The notes: a model not told the origin generated them from the letters alone. DNA of 23,470 nt from CAZAKZ01 sp964485695 (GCA_964485695.1 CAZAKZ010000091.1:1-23470); one strand, 5' to 3'. Numbered from the stretch's first letter, positions 8,339 through 14,703 are shown. Program-made: numbers and translations.

Positions 8339-8353
8339 GGATCAGGGACAGAA
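8319..8353. terminator. Perfect 15-bp inverted repeat between convergent genes
   Basis: TTCTGTCCCTGATCC (8319-8333) is followed by the five-base loop GATAG and the exact complement (8339-8353). The left arm encodes the last residues of the GT4 protein, and its TAG stop lies inside the loop. The minus-strand reading has a modest U-rich run after the hairpin (TCTTTCTC) and the plus-strand reading has almost none. It is therefore a likely terminator for the selenoprotein gene and perhaps a 3'-end barrier for both transcripts. Confidence 0.7.
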
Positions 8354-8354
8354 C

Positions 8355-9053
8355 TCACTTCACGATGAGGACTTCCGAGGCCGCCGACGTGGAGAGGCCG
8401 CCTGGATCGAAGGTCACGGCTGCGAACCAGAACTTGTAGCCGATGAGGACGGTGGGAATCTGGCCCGGGCCGGGGACGAAGGCCGGCGCGGCGAGGCCCC
8501 GGCTGTCCAGGGTTCCGATGAAGTCCGGGAAGAGCGGAGAGCCGGCCCCCAGCAGACCCGCCCAGGTCAGGGCGTCCATGTTGATGGGTATGCGCACCCC
8601 CTCGAGGACCGTGCCGGGCGTGGTGCCGCTCAGGGTGATGGCCGTGGCGTAGACGTTCGAGGCCCGGATGGGGGAGCCGTTCACGTCCAGGGTTACTCTA
8701 CCTCCGGCCGCCTGGGACACGGTGGCGGTGTCGGGCGTGCAGGTGAGGCCGCCGCCCTTCAGGGCCTTGATGGACTGGATCACCATGGCGGGATCGTAGT
8801 GGAAGTAGGGGAGCGCCACCTTGCCGTTCTTGTCGATGAGGAACCCGCGGCGGAAGGGGATTCCCCCCCTGGGCTGCTTGTAGTTCCTACCGGCCGTGCC
8901 GTTGGCGTCCCAGAACACGAAGTTTCTCGGGTAGTAGTTGGCCCAGAAGACCTGGATCCAGGCCTCGGTTTCACCGTTTCGGCCCCCCTCGTCGAACACG
9001 GTGGCCACGACCTCGGGATCGTTCTCGAACTCCTTGACGACGGTGTGTTGCAT
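8355..9053 (-). CDS. C-terminal half of the TGA-interrupted protein: rest of redoxin plus C-terminal beta domain
   Basis: An ATG at 9051-9053 opens 232 residues in the same frame as the upstream half. The ATG has no Shine-Dalgarno sequence and there is no signal peptide, so independent translation looks unlikely. The first 100 residues complete the redoxin domain: MQHTVVKEFENDPEVVATVFDEGG, the WANYYPRNFVFWD segment, GIPFRRGFLIDKNG (cis-proline loop) and DPAMVIQSIKAL. The rest is a beta-rich domain with LDVNGSP...GTVLEGVRIPI and a tail FPDFIGTLDSRG...PTVLIGYKFWFAAVTFDPGGLSTSAASEVLIV. That tail resembles the C-terminus of the kelch protein ending at 972. Only one cysteine (TCTPDTA) remains, outside the redoxin fold. 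It ends at TGA 8355-8357. Confidence 0.8.
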   Translation of the reverse strand: MQHTVVKEFENDPEVVATVFDEGGRNGETEAWIQVFWANYYPRNFVFWDANGTAGRNYKQPRGGIPFRRGFLIDKNGKVALPYFHYDPAMVIQSIKALKGGGLTCTPDTATVSQAAGGRVTLDVNGSPIRASNVYATAITLSGTTPGTVLEGVRIPINMDALTWAGLLGAGSPLFPDFIGTLDSRGLAAPAFVPGPGQIPTVLIGYKFWFAAVTFDPGGLSTSAASEVLIVK

Positions 9054-10565
9054 GTCCGCGACCGCGGGCGAACTTGCCGGTCACCACGTGGCGAAGATGT
9101 TGAACCAGAGGATCTTTCCGGGATTCTGGGACAGAGTGAAGGGGGTGCCTTTCACCACCTTGCCGGTCTGGGGATCCCGTTTCAGGGTATCCACCGTGAA
9201 GTTGGGGGCCGCTTCCCCCGGATCCAGGTAGGTGGTGTTGCCGAACACCTGGATGGGGAAGGGATTCTCGTCCGGATCGTTGGAGGCGAGCAGAACCGTG
9301 CTGGATCCCAGGGAGGTCGAGCCGCCCTTGTAGGTGATGTCGAAGGAGACGCTCTTGCCGGGCAGCAGGGTGCCGCCCGCGTAGTTCACCGTGAAATCCG
9401 CGCTGCCCACCTGGACCGAGGAGATGTTCAGGGTGCCCTGGCCGTTGTTGCTGACGGTCACCCGCCGGGTGCCGCCCGTGGGGGGAAACCGCAGCCGCTG
9501 GGCCGTGCAGACGATGTCGGGTTGGGTGCTCGAGGAAGCGGTCTTCACCTCGTAGACGTCCATGAAGTCCCAGTTTGCCACCAGGCAGAGATCTCCGGGA
9601 TTACCGGCTGCGAAGCCCACGTCGTTTGTCAGGCGCAGCGAGGCGCTCGACCCCCGGCGGTGGGCGGATTCCCAGGCCACCTGGGTCACCTTCGTGCCCT
9701 GGCCGATCTCGAAGAGGGTTACCCCGGCGTAGGAGCCCACTGCCAGGCGACTCCCGATCCAGCACAGGCTCTCTGCGGCGCCGGGCACTCCGTAGAGCGT
9801 CCGGGTATTCAGCTTGCCCGCCTCGTAGACCGCCAGGCCGGCACTGCCCGCGGCCACGTAGACCCGGCCGCTGCGCACCAACACGTCTTCCGAGGTGCCG
9901 AGTGCAATCGCCATGGTTTCCCCTGCCGTGATCTTGGGAGCGGTCTTCGTTGTCACGTCCACGATCTTGAGCCCAGCCCCGCTGTCGGCCACGTACGCGG
10001 TGTTACCGTCCACGGCCACGGCAAAGGCGTCGAGGAAACCCTTGTCGAGCTTGCCCAACAGAACGGGATTCTCCCGGTTCTGGACGTTGTAGATGCGCAG
10101 GCCGTGGGCGTGGGCTGCCACGTAGAGGATATTCCCGTCCAGGAACATCTTGTCGTAGAGCACTCCGTTCTCCCGGATCGACTTCACCTTCGTGAGTGTG
10201 TTGCTTTGGATCTTGAGAATGTCGAAGCCGTAACTGTACGGACTCGACCCCTTGTTGTACGAATTCACATACGCGTACTTGTCGTCCTGGGTGATGTAGA
10301 AGTCCCGCGCATCGACGCCCCTGAGCCGGGCCAGGTAGCTGCGGGTGCCCTGGGGCGGCAGGGTCTTCAGGTCCACCAGGGCCACGCCCATGTTGCTGCC
10401 CACCAGGGCCCGGCCGTCCTTGAGGGCCCCGACTGCCATCAGGTGGTCTGGTTCGCCCTGCTGGCGCTCGTACCGCGCCTTGTACTCCAGGGTCATGGGC
10501 TGGGCAACGACGAGGCCCCCCAGGAGAACCAGGAGCAGAATGTATGAGATCGAGAGAATCTTCAT
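8355..10565 (-). CDS. Putative secreted selenoprotein: beta-propeller, ASH, Sec-redoxin and C-terminal beta domain, TGA read as selenocysteine
   Basis: Two ORFs (9081-10565 and 8355-9053) lie in the same frame with only the TGA at 9081-9083 and nine sense codons between them. The upstream ORF ends in ...APNFTVDTL...FTLSQNPGKILWFNIFATW, the first half of a thioredoxin-like redoxin fold. The next codon should be the catalytic Cys (WCxxC) and is TGA instead. Translation then continues PASSPAVADMQHTVVKEFE and on to GIPFRRGFLIDKNGKV, the second half of the same fold with its cis-proline. Read through, the protein has 736 residues with Sec at 495 and Ser at the resolving-cysteine position (U-P-A-S). 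A SECIS-like hairpin occupies 9050-9077. ATG 10563-10565 is preceded by AAGGGG five bases upstream and encodes a signal peptide cleaved near VVAQ. The predicted role is extracytoplasmic redox or peroxide chemistry. The alternative is a disrupted gene or sequencing error at one codon. Confidence 0.75.
9050..9083 (-). promoter_or_regulatory. Candidate bacterial SECIS element with the selenocysteine UGA
   Basis: Minus-strand reading: UGA (9083-9081), CCGGCAA, then stem GUUCGC (9073-9068), loop CCGCGGUC (9067-9060) and stem GCGGAC (9059-9054). An A/A mismatch and three more pairs (GCA 9077-9075 with UGC 9052-9050) extend the base. An alternative apex pairs CGC with GCG around the tetraloop GGUC (9063-9060), leaving an unpaired CGCC on the 5' side. 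Seventeen bases separate UGA from GGUC. Known bacterial SECIS elements lie directly 3' of the UGA, have a G at the start of the apical loop, and in E. coli fdhF use GGUC about 18 bases from the UGA (from memory). Confidence 0.65.
9081..10565 (-). CDS. N-terminal half of the TGA-interrupted protein: signal peptide, LVIVD-type propeller, ASH domain, start of redoxin
   Basis: If TGA 9081-9083 were a true stop, this would be the product (494 residues). Residues 1-21 are a signal peptide (MKILSISYILLLVLLGGLVVA). Residues about 35-340 are beta-propeller repeats of the LVIVD kind: ILYVAAHAHGLRIYNVQNRENPVLLGKLD, AYVADSGAGLKIVDVTTK, VYVAAGSAGLAVYEAGK, LAVGSYAGVTLFEIGQ, LCLVANWDFMDVYEVK. Residues about 349-442 are an ASH/choice-of-anchor D-type immunoglobulin-like domain (PDIVCTAQRLRFPPTGGTRRVTVSNNGQG, then LLASNDPDENPFPIQVFG). 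Residues from 453 begin a redoxin domain that stops in mid-fold at FATW. A protein ending there would have an unfinished beta-strand and no active site, which argues against termination. Confidence 0.8.
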   Translation of the reverse strand: MKILSISYILLLVLLGGLVVAQPMTLEYKARYERQQGEPDHLMAVGALKDGRALVGSNMGVALVDLKTLPPQGTRSYLARLRGVDARDFYITQDDKYAYVNSYNKGSSPYSYGFDILKIQSNTLTKVKSIRENGVLYDKMFLDGNILYVAAHAHGLRIYNVQNRENPVLLGKLDKGFLDAFAVAVDGNTAYVADSGAGLKIVDVTTKTAPKITAGETMAIALGTSEDVLVRSGRVYVAAGSAGLAVYEAGKLNTRTLYGVPGAAESLCWIGSRLAVGSYAGVTLFEIGQGTKVTQVAWESAHRRGSSASLRLTNDVGFAAGNPGDLCLVANWDFMDVYEVKTASSSTQPDIVCTAQRLRFPPTGGTRRVTVSNNGQGTLNISSVQVGSADFTVNYAGGTLLPGKSVSFDITYKGGSTSLGSSTVLLASNDPDENPFPIQVFGNTTYLDPGEAAPNFTVDTLKRDPQTGKVVKGTPFTLSQNPGKILWFNIFATW

Positions 10566-10570
10566 GATAT

Positions 10571-10576
10571 CCCCTT
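10571..10576 (-). promoter_or_regulatory. Ribosome-binding site of the selenoprotein gene
   Basis: AAGGGG on the minus strand lies five bases before ATG 10563-10565 and fixes the start ahead of the signal peptide. Confidence 0.6.
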
Positions 10577-10591
10577 TCAGACGTGTCTCAT

Positions 10592-10635
10592 CTGTTTCCG
10601 GAGCCGGAAACAGGAAATACCCAGTGGGTATTCTA
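10592..10635 (-). promoter_or_regulatory. Extended -10 promoter and two perfect inverted repeats in the leader of the selenoprotein gene
   Basis: TAGAAT (minus strand, 10635-10630) preceded by TGG forms an extended -10. No good -35 lies at the right distance. Overlapping it is a perfect 7-bp inverted repeat, AATACCC-AGT-GGGTATT (10616-10632). Next to it is a perfect 10-bp inverted repeat, CTGTTTCCGG-AG-CCGGAAACAG (10592-10613). The first is placed like an operator at the promoter. The second falls in the leader between transcription start and ribosome-binding site, as a second operator or an mRNA hairpin. What binds them is unknown. Confidence 0.5.
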
Positions 10636-10681
10636 CCAGAATTCCCTGCGGTTTTGACAGAAAAGAGACATTTTCAGCCTG

Positions 10682-11683
10682 TCAGGGCAGCCGCTCCTCC
10701 ATGAGGCGCAGGAATACCGGCTCGATCCTGGTACGGAGCGCGGCATTTGCGTAGGCGATGAAGGCCACGGGGGTGGTGGTGTCCATGGGGGCATCGAAGG
10801 GGCGGCCATGGCCGTCGGTGAGCTCCACCCCCGCCTCCTCGGCGATGAGCGCGGTGGCCATGTCGTACGGGTGGCAGGCGATGCCCACGGCCTCCCCGCG
10901 TTTTCTCAGCGCGGGCTCCAGGCGGGGCCGGATGTCGGCGGTGAACCGGTCGTGGCCCACGATGATCTCGTAGAGCTGCCCGGCGTTTGAGATGTACTGG
11001 TCCTCGAAGATGCGCGCCTTGCCCTGGGTGACGGGTCCCGCCACCTCGGCGAAGAGCGCCTCTTCCAGGGCGGCGAGGATGTCCTTGCCGCCGGTGAAGA
11101 ACCGGGAGATCTGGGCAAAGCCGTGGTCCAGGTGGTCCGCGGTGGAGGGCGCGGCCGTGACCGGAACCACGGCACCGGTGGCGAGGTCCGTGCGCCGGAG
11201 GTCCCACCCCTGTCCGCGTTCGGCCCGGAGCTGGTCTGCCAGGGTCATCTTGGTGGTGGGGATCTCGGTCTGGAGCGCCAGGGTGATGTGGCGGAGCCGC
11301 GTGGCCTCTCCGTGGTCCGGCGCGACCCCGGTGAGGATCCACGCCGGGCGCTTGTCGTACATGAGGCCCCGGGTGCCGTCGATGGGATCCATGAGGACGC
11401 GGATGCGGTCCGGGGCGCCCGGGTCGCCGAGGACCAGGGGCCGGTCCTCGTTCACGCCCTCGGCCACCAGGGTGCAGGGAAACCGCGGGGCAAGGGTGGT
11501 TTCGAAGAACTCCAGGATGAGGGGCTCGACGTCCGCGTCGAGGGCGTAGAGGGTGTCTCCGCGGGTCTCCCGGGCCACGGCGGCCGCATCGCCGCTGCCG
11601 GCGAGGGTCCGGCGTACCCGGGTCTGGATCGCCTCGTGAAGCGTCTCGAGCAGCGCCAGCATCTCGACGCTTCCAGGACTCAT
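10682..11683 (-). CDS. Inositol monophosphatase-family phosphatase
   Basis: This 333-residue enzyme contains the Mg-binding signature DPIDGTRGLMYDKRPAW and the upstream acidic site LVAEGVNEDRP of the inositol monophosphatase/fructose-1,6-bisphosphatase/CysQ superfamily. A C-terminal block CHPYDMATALIAEEAGVELTDGHGRPFD occupies the place of the usual WDxAA...AGG motif. It hydrolyses a phosphate monoester in the cytoplasm; whether the substrate is inositol phosphate, PAP or a sugar phosphate is not visible. The start ATG 11681-11683 overlaps the stop of the upstream membrane-protein gene (TGA 11680-11682) in an ATGA arrangement, so the two are translationally coupled. The frame stays open upstream to 12331, but that is antisense-type readthrough into the neighbour and is not used. 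At 333 residues it is longer than the common 260-280, with insertions around residues 120-190. Confidence 0.85.
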   Translation of the reverse strand: MSPGSVEMLALLETLHEAIQTRVRRTLAGSGDAAAVARETRGDTLYALDADVEPLILEFFETTLAPRFPCTLVAEGVNEDRPLVLGDPGAPDRIRVLMDPIDGTRGLMYDKRPAWILTGVAPDHGEATRLRHITLALQTEIPTTKMTLADQLRAERGQGWDLRRTDLATGAVVPVTAAPSTADHLDHGFAQISRFFTGGKDILAALEEALFAEVAGPVTQGKARIFEDQYISNAGQLYEIIVGHDRFTADIRPRLEPALRKRGEAVGIACHPYDMATALIAEEAGVELTDGHGRPFDAPMDTTTPVAFIAYANAALRTRIEPVFLRLMEERLP

Positions 11684-12546
11684 GGCCGCTCCACGTAGTA
11701 GGCCGTTTTCCATGCCTCGGGCACCGGGACGGATTGCCCCACGTTTCGCATCTTCCCGGTCTCGTAGTCCAGTTCGGAGCCCAGCACACTGTGGGGAACG
11801 GCGTAGGCCACGAGGGTGAGGACGGCCGCGCCCAGGGCCCAGGGGCCGGGCTTCTTCACCCGGTATGCCGCCACCAGCGCCACGATCCAGCCGAGGAACA
11901 TGACCAGGGTCTTGTTGTCGGTGAAGTCCGTGCCAAAGGGCCAGCCGGTCCAGTAGGCCCCGAAGGCCAGCTTCTGGACAATGGGGCCGAGGATCAATCC
12001 CCCCACCCCGAGAAGGCCGAGGGTCCACCACGCCCTCTTCTTCACCCGGGGCGTCTTGCTGAAGAACTCCAGACCCGTCCGGGTGGAGAGGAGCAGGGCG
12101 GCGAACATGGCGAGGATGTGCGGGAAGAGGATGTACCGGGGTACGTAGTCGTGGAATCGAATGACGACCGGATCCTGGTGGAGGGGGAGGGTCTGTCCGT
12201 CGTGATCCAGATGCACCCGGTAGATCAGCTTTCCCGCCGTGGGCTGGACCGGGAGCCGGGCGATCAGGACGCCGTCCGTGAGAGCGAGGGGCACCGTTGT
12301 CCACGCGTCCCGGGTCTTGAAGCGCTTCCACTCCACGCGGCCGCGGACCGGTACCCCACCGGGATTGAAGCGCACCTCGTGATCGTCCTTGCCCTCGTGG
12401 GAGCGCTGGAGTTCGTATTTCAGGTCTGTGCCGGCCACGGAGACCGTGCCCCTGATCGACTTGGTCGGGCCGGTGGCGCGCTGGTAGACCACGGCGGCCA
12501 GGGTGATGATCAGGGCCAGGGCCCAGAAAAGTATGGATCGAATCAT
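11680..12546 (-). CDS. Five-TM membrane protein of unknown function
   Basis: I do not recognise a family for this 288-residue protein. One N-terminal membrane helix (ILFWALALIITLAAVVYQ) is followed by about 110 residues that look like a beta-sandwich outside the cytoplasm (SIRGTVSVAGTDLKYELQRS, VRFNPGGVPVRGRVEWKRF, YRVHLDHDGQTLPL). Four further helices follow: YILFPHILAMFAALLLS, TLGLLGVGGLILGPIVQ, LVMFLGWIVALVAAY and WALGAAVLTLVAYAVPHSVLG. A conserved-looking GSELDYETG ends the last loop. I chose ATG 12546 because the helix starts immediately; TTG 12564 in frame is the alternative, and neither has a strong Shine-Dalgarno. The ATGA overlap with the phosphatase gene suggests a shared process, possibly one taking place at the membrane. 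A consensus-like promoter lies at 12597-12625. Confidence 0.75.
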   Translation of the reverse strand: MIRSILFWALALIITLAAVVYQRATGPTKSIRGTVSVAGTDLKYELQRSHEGKDDHEVRFNPGGVPVRGRVEWKRFKTRDAWTTVPLALTDGVLIARLPVQPTAGKLIYRVHLDHDGQTLPLHQDPVVIRFHDYVPRYILFPHILAMFAALLLSTRTGLEFFSKTPRVKKRAWWTLGLLGVGGLILGPIVQKLAFGAYWTGWPFGTDFTDNKTLVMFLGWIVALVAAYRVKKPGPWALGAAVLTLVAYAVPHSVLGSELDYETGKMRNVGQSVPVPEAWKTAYYVERP

Positions 12547-12596
12547 GCTGGTATCACATTCCAAGGAGAATCAGCTGGAGTCAATGGCTGGTCTGA

Positions 12597-12625
12597 TTTG
12601 TAGCATTTCAGGGAGTCCATGACAA
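12597..12625 (-). promoter_or_regulatory. Sigma-70-type promoter of the membrane protein/phosphatase operon
   Basis: On the minus strand, TTGTCA (12625-12620, five of six bases) is followed after exactly 17 bp by TACAAA (12602-12597, four of six). TGC immediately before the -10 forms an extended -10. Start ATG 12546 lies about 45 bases downstream of the predicted start site. Confidence 0.55.
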
Positions 12626-12881
12626 TCGGACTCTGGCGGCAGGAAATAAGGGGGAGCCGATGCTGGCCGAGGAATTCCGGGGAAAACGCAGTCAGATGTC
12701 ATCTTCTGAGGAAAGTCCGAAGAGGCGGCCGGGCCTTGACAGTGGCCCTGAAACATGGCCTTCTTTTCGGGTCCGTATCCATCTCCGGACCTCCTCCAGC
12801 AGGTCATGACCCACCCGTGAGACGCGACCGGGTCCGGAAGCCAGAGCCGCCGTTCCAGAAAAGCCCGTTCAAGGAGTGCCA

Positions 12882-14549
12882 ATGCTGAAAGACCATCCAA
12901 GAGGACTGTTCGTGCTGTTCTTCGCCAACATGGGGGAGCGGTTCGGCTACTACACCATGATGGCCATCCTGATCTTCTTCGTGGAGGCGAGGTTCGGGTT
13001 GACCAAGCAGGACCTGGGCTTCATCTGGGGCGCGTTCCTCTTTTCAATCTACTTCCTGCCGCTGTTCGGAGGGATCCTCGCGGACCGCATCGGGTACGGG
13101 AAGACGGTGGTTGCCGGCATCCTGGTGATGATCCTGGGGTACGGCATGCTGGCCGTGCCGGTGAACTCCCTGGTCTTCGTCCTGTTCTGCCTCTTCGTCA
13201 TCTCCGCGGGCACCGGCTTCTTCAAGGGGAACATGGCCGTCCTCCTCGGAAACCTGTACGAGGACAAGAAGTACAAGAAGATCCACGACGCCGCCTTCAA
13301 CATCTACTACATGGGCATCAACATCGGCGCCTTCTTCTCTCCATACGTGGCCGTGGGGGTCCGGAACTTCCTGCTCTCAAAGGACGGATTCGAGTACAAG
13401 CCGGAGATCCCGGGCATGGCCCAGCATTTCTTGCACGGCACCCTGGAGAAGGCCAAGATTCCGGAGCTGACGGAGCTGGCACAGAAGCAGTGGGGAGAGA
13501 ACTTCACCACCCTGAAGGCGTTCTGCAACGCGTACACGGACTCATTGAGCCAGGCCTACAACGCCAGCTTCGGCATCGCCGCCGTCAGTATCCTCATGTC
13601 TCTCGCCATCTTTATCGGCTTCAAGAAGTACTACAAGTCGGCCGACTACCTGAAAGCGGAAAAGGTCGCCGCCGCGAACGAGACCGAGGTGGAGCTCACC
13701 CCCAAACAGACTCGGGACCGGATCGTCGCCCTGATGCTGGTGTTCCTGGTGGTCATCTTCTTCTGGATGGCCTTCCACCAGAACGGGTACATCCTCGCCC
13801 TGTTTGCCAAGAACTATACGACCGCCTCGGTCGGCCCCTTCACCAAGATCTTCTTCGACCTGCCGGCCTTCCTCTCGGTCATCGGCGCCATCATCGGGCT
13901 GGTGTGGCTGCTGGGCAAACAGTTCCAGGGCATGTTCAAGGTTTCCGGGGCGGTGCTCCTGGTCGCCGGTGTGGGAATCGCCTTCCTGCGGTACAGGGGT
14001 TTCTCAGCCGCGAACACCATATCTCCGGAGCACTTCCAGGCCTTCAATCCCATCTTCGTGGTGTTCCTGACGCCGCTGGTGCTCGTGTACTTCGCCTTTC
14101 TGAGGAAGCGGGACAAGGAACCCTCCTCCCCGAGAAAGATCGGCATCGGCATGGGCGTCGCCGCTCTGGCCTACGTCTTCATGGTCCTCGCCTCCCAGGG
14201 TCTCCAGAGCCCGAAGGAGCTGGAGACTGCGGGGGGCGTCTCCTCGATCCTCTGCTCCCCCTACTGGCTCATCACCACCTACTTCTCCCTGACGATCGCC
14301 GAGCTCTTCCTGAGCCCCATGGGGCTGGCGTTCGTGGCCAAGGTGGCCCCGCCCAAGATCCGGGGCATGATGCAGGGAGGCTGGCTCGCCGCCACGGCCA
14401 TCGGCAACGCCCTGTGTGGCGTGATGGGCATCCCGTACGAACGCCTGCCGCTCTGGATGACCTTCGCGATCATGGTATTTACCTCGCTGCTCTCCTTCAC
14501 CTTCATCTTCTGCATCCTGAAGAAGCTGGAGGCTGCAACGAAGTCATAG
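12882..14549 (+). CDS. POT/PTR-family proton-coupled peptide transporter
   Basis: This 555-residue, roughly 14-helix major-facilitator protein of the proton-dependent oligopeptide transporter family imports di- and tripeptides with protons across the inner membrane. Family marks are the helix-1 motif ERFGYY at about residues 19-24, FGGILADRIGYGKTVVAG after helix 2, GTGFFKGNMAVLLGNLYED, and the PTR2 signature region AAFNIYYMGINIGAFFSPYVAVGV. The usual ExxER proton-coupling motif reads NMGER here, so the first Glu is Asn. ATG 12882 is chosen because AAGGAG (12871-12876) lies five bases upstream; GTG 12876 in frame overlaps that site. The gene stands alone with a leader of unknown content and ends at a strong hairpin. 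The convergent neighbour is a second, unrelated peptide transporter. Confidence 0.9.
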   Translation: MLKDHPRGLFVLFFANMGERFGYYTMMAILIFFVEARFGLTKQDLGFIWGAFLFSIYFLPLFGGILADRIGYGKTVVAGILVMILGYGMLAVPVNSLVFVLFCLFVISAGTGFFKGNMAVLLGNLYEDKKYKKIHDAAFNIYYMGINIGAFFSPYVAVGVRNFLLSKDGFEYKPEIPGMAQHFLHGTLEKAKIPELTELAQKQWGENFTTLKAFCNAYTDSLSQAYNASFGIAAVSILMSLAIFIGFKKYYKSADYLKAEKVAAANETEVELTPKQTRDRIVALMLVFLVVIFFWMAFHQNGYILALFAKNYTTASVGPFTKIFFDLPAFLSVIGAIIGLVWLLGKQFQGMFKVSGAVLLVAGVGIAFLRYRGFSAANTISPEHFQAFNPIFVVFLTPLVLVYFAFLRKRDKEPSSPRKIGIGMGVAALAYVFMVLASQGLQSPKELETAGGVSSILCSPYWLITTYFSLTIAELFLSPMGLAFVAKVAPPKIRGMMQGGWLAATAIGNALCGVMGIPYERLPLWMTFAIMVFTSLLSFTFIFCILKKLEAATKS

Positions 14550-14560
14550 TACCCGGACAT

Positions 14561-14589
14561 GAAAGCGCCCGGATTTCACGGGCGCTTTC
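14561..14589 (+). terminator. Hairpin terminator after the POT gene
   Basis: GAAAGCGCCCG (14561-14571), a seven-base loop and the exact complement CGGGCGCTTTC (14579-14589) form a perfect 11-bp stem 11 bases after the stop codon. The U-run is contained in the stem end (CTTTCT), so termination may be partial or factor-assisted. Confidence 0.65.
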
Positions 14590-14682
14590 TGAGCCGGTTC
14601 GGGTTCATTCATGGCGGACAGACGAGCCCATTTGGGCTCATTGACCGGCAATGAAACGGCCGGCCCGGATTTCATGGGCGCT
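14567..14682 (+). repeat. 20-bp near-identical direct repeat pair
   Basis: GCCCGGATTTCACGGGCGCT (14567-14586) recurs at 14663-14682 with a single change (CACGGG to CATGGG). A third hairpin, GAGCCC-ATTT-GGGCTC, lies between them near 14623-14638. The first copy is part of the POT terminator stem. Confidence 0.6.
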
Positions 14683-14703
14683 GAATGAACCTGGGTACAA
14701 AGA

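Noticed and set aside
8355..10565. Genome-wide reassignment of TGA to a sense codon as the explanation for the two in-frame TGAs
   Set aside because: The AKR, GT4, PIG-L, GNAT, phosphatase, acyl-CoA synthetase and GT-C genes all end at TGA at the expected family length, so TGA is a normal stop here.
11684..12331. Upstream extension of the phosphatase ORF to 12331
   Set aside because: It overlaps the membrane-protein gene entirely and has P/R/G-rich translation. The ATGA overlap and family alignment place the start at 11683.
12708..12718. GAGGAAAGTCC, identical to the conserved P4 core of RNase P RNA
   Set aside because: The rest of the RNase P RNA (the later conserved ACAGAA-type region and several hundred bases of structure) is absent before the POT start at 12882. 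An 11-base match can be chance.
12736..12741. Perfect TTGACA in the leader of the POT gene
   Set aside because: No acceptable -10 lies 16-18 bp downstream (CCTTCT at 17). Without it the hexamer alone is not evidence of a promoter.
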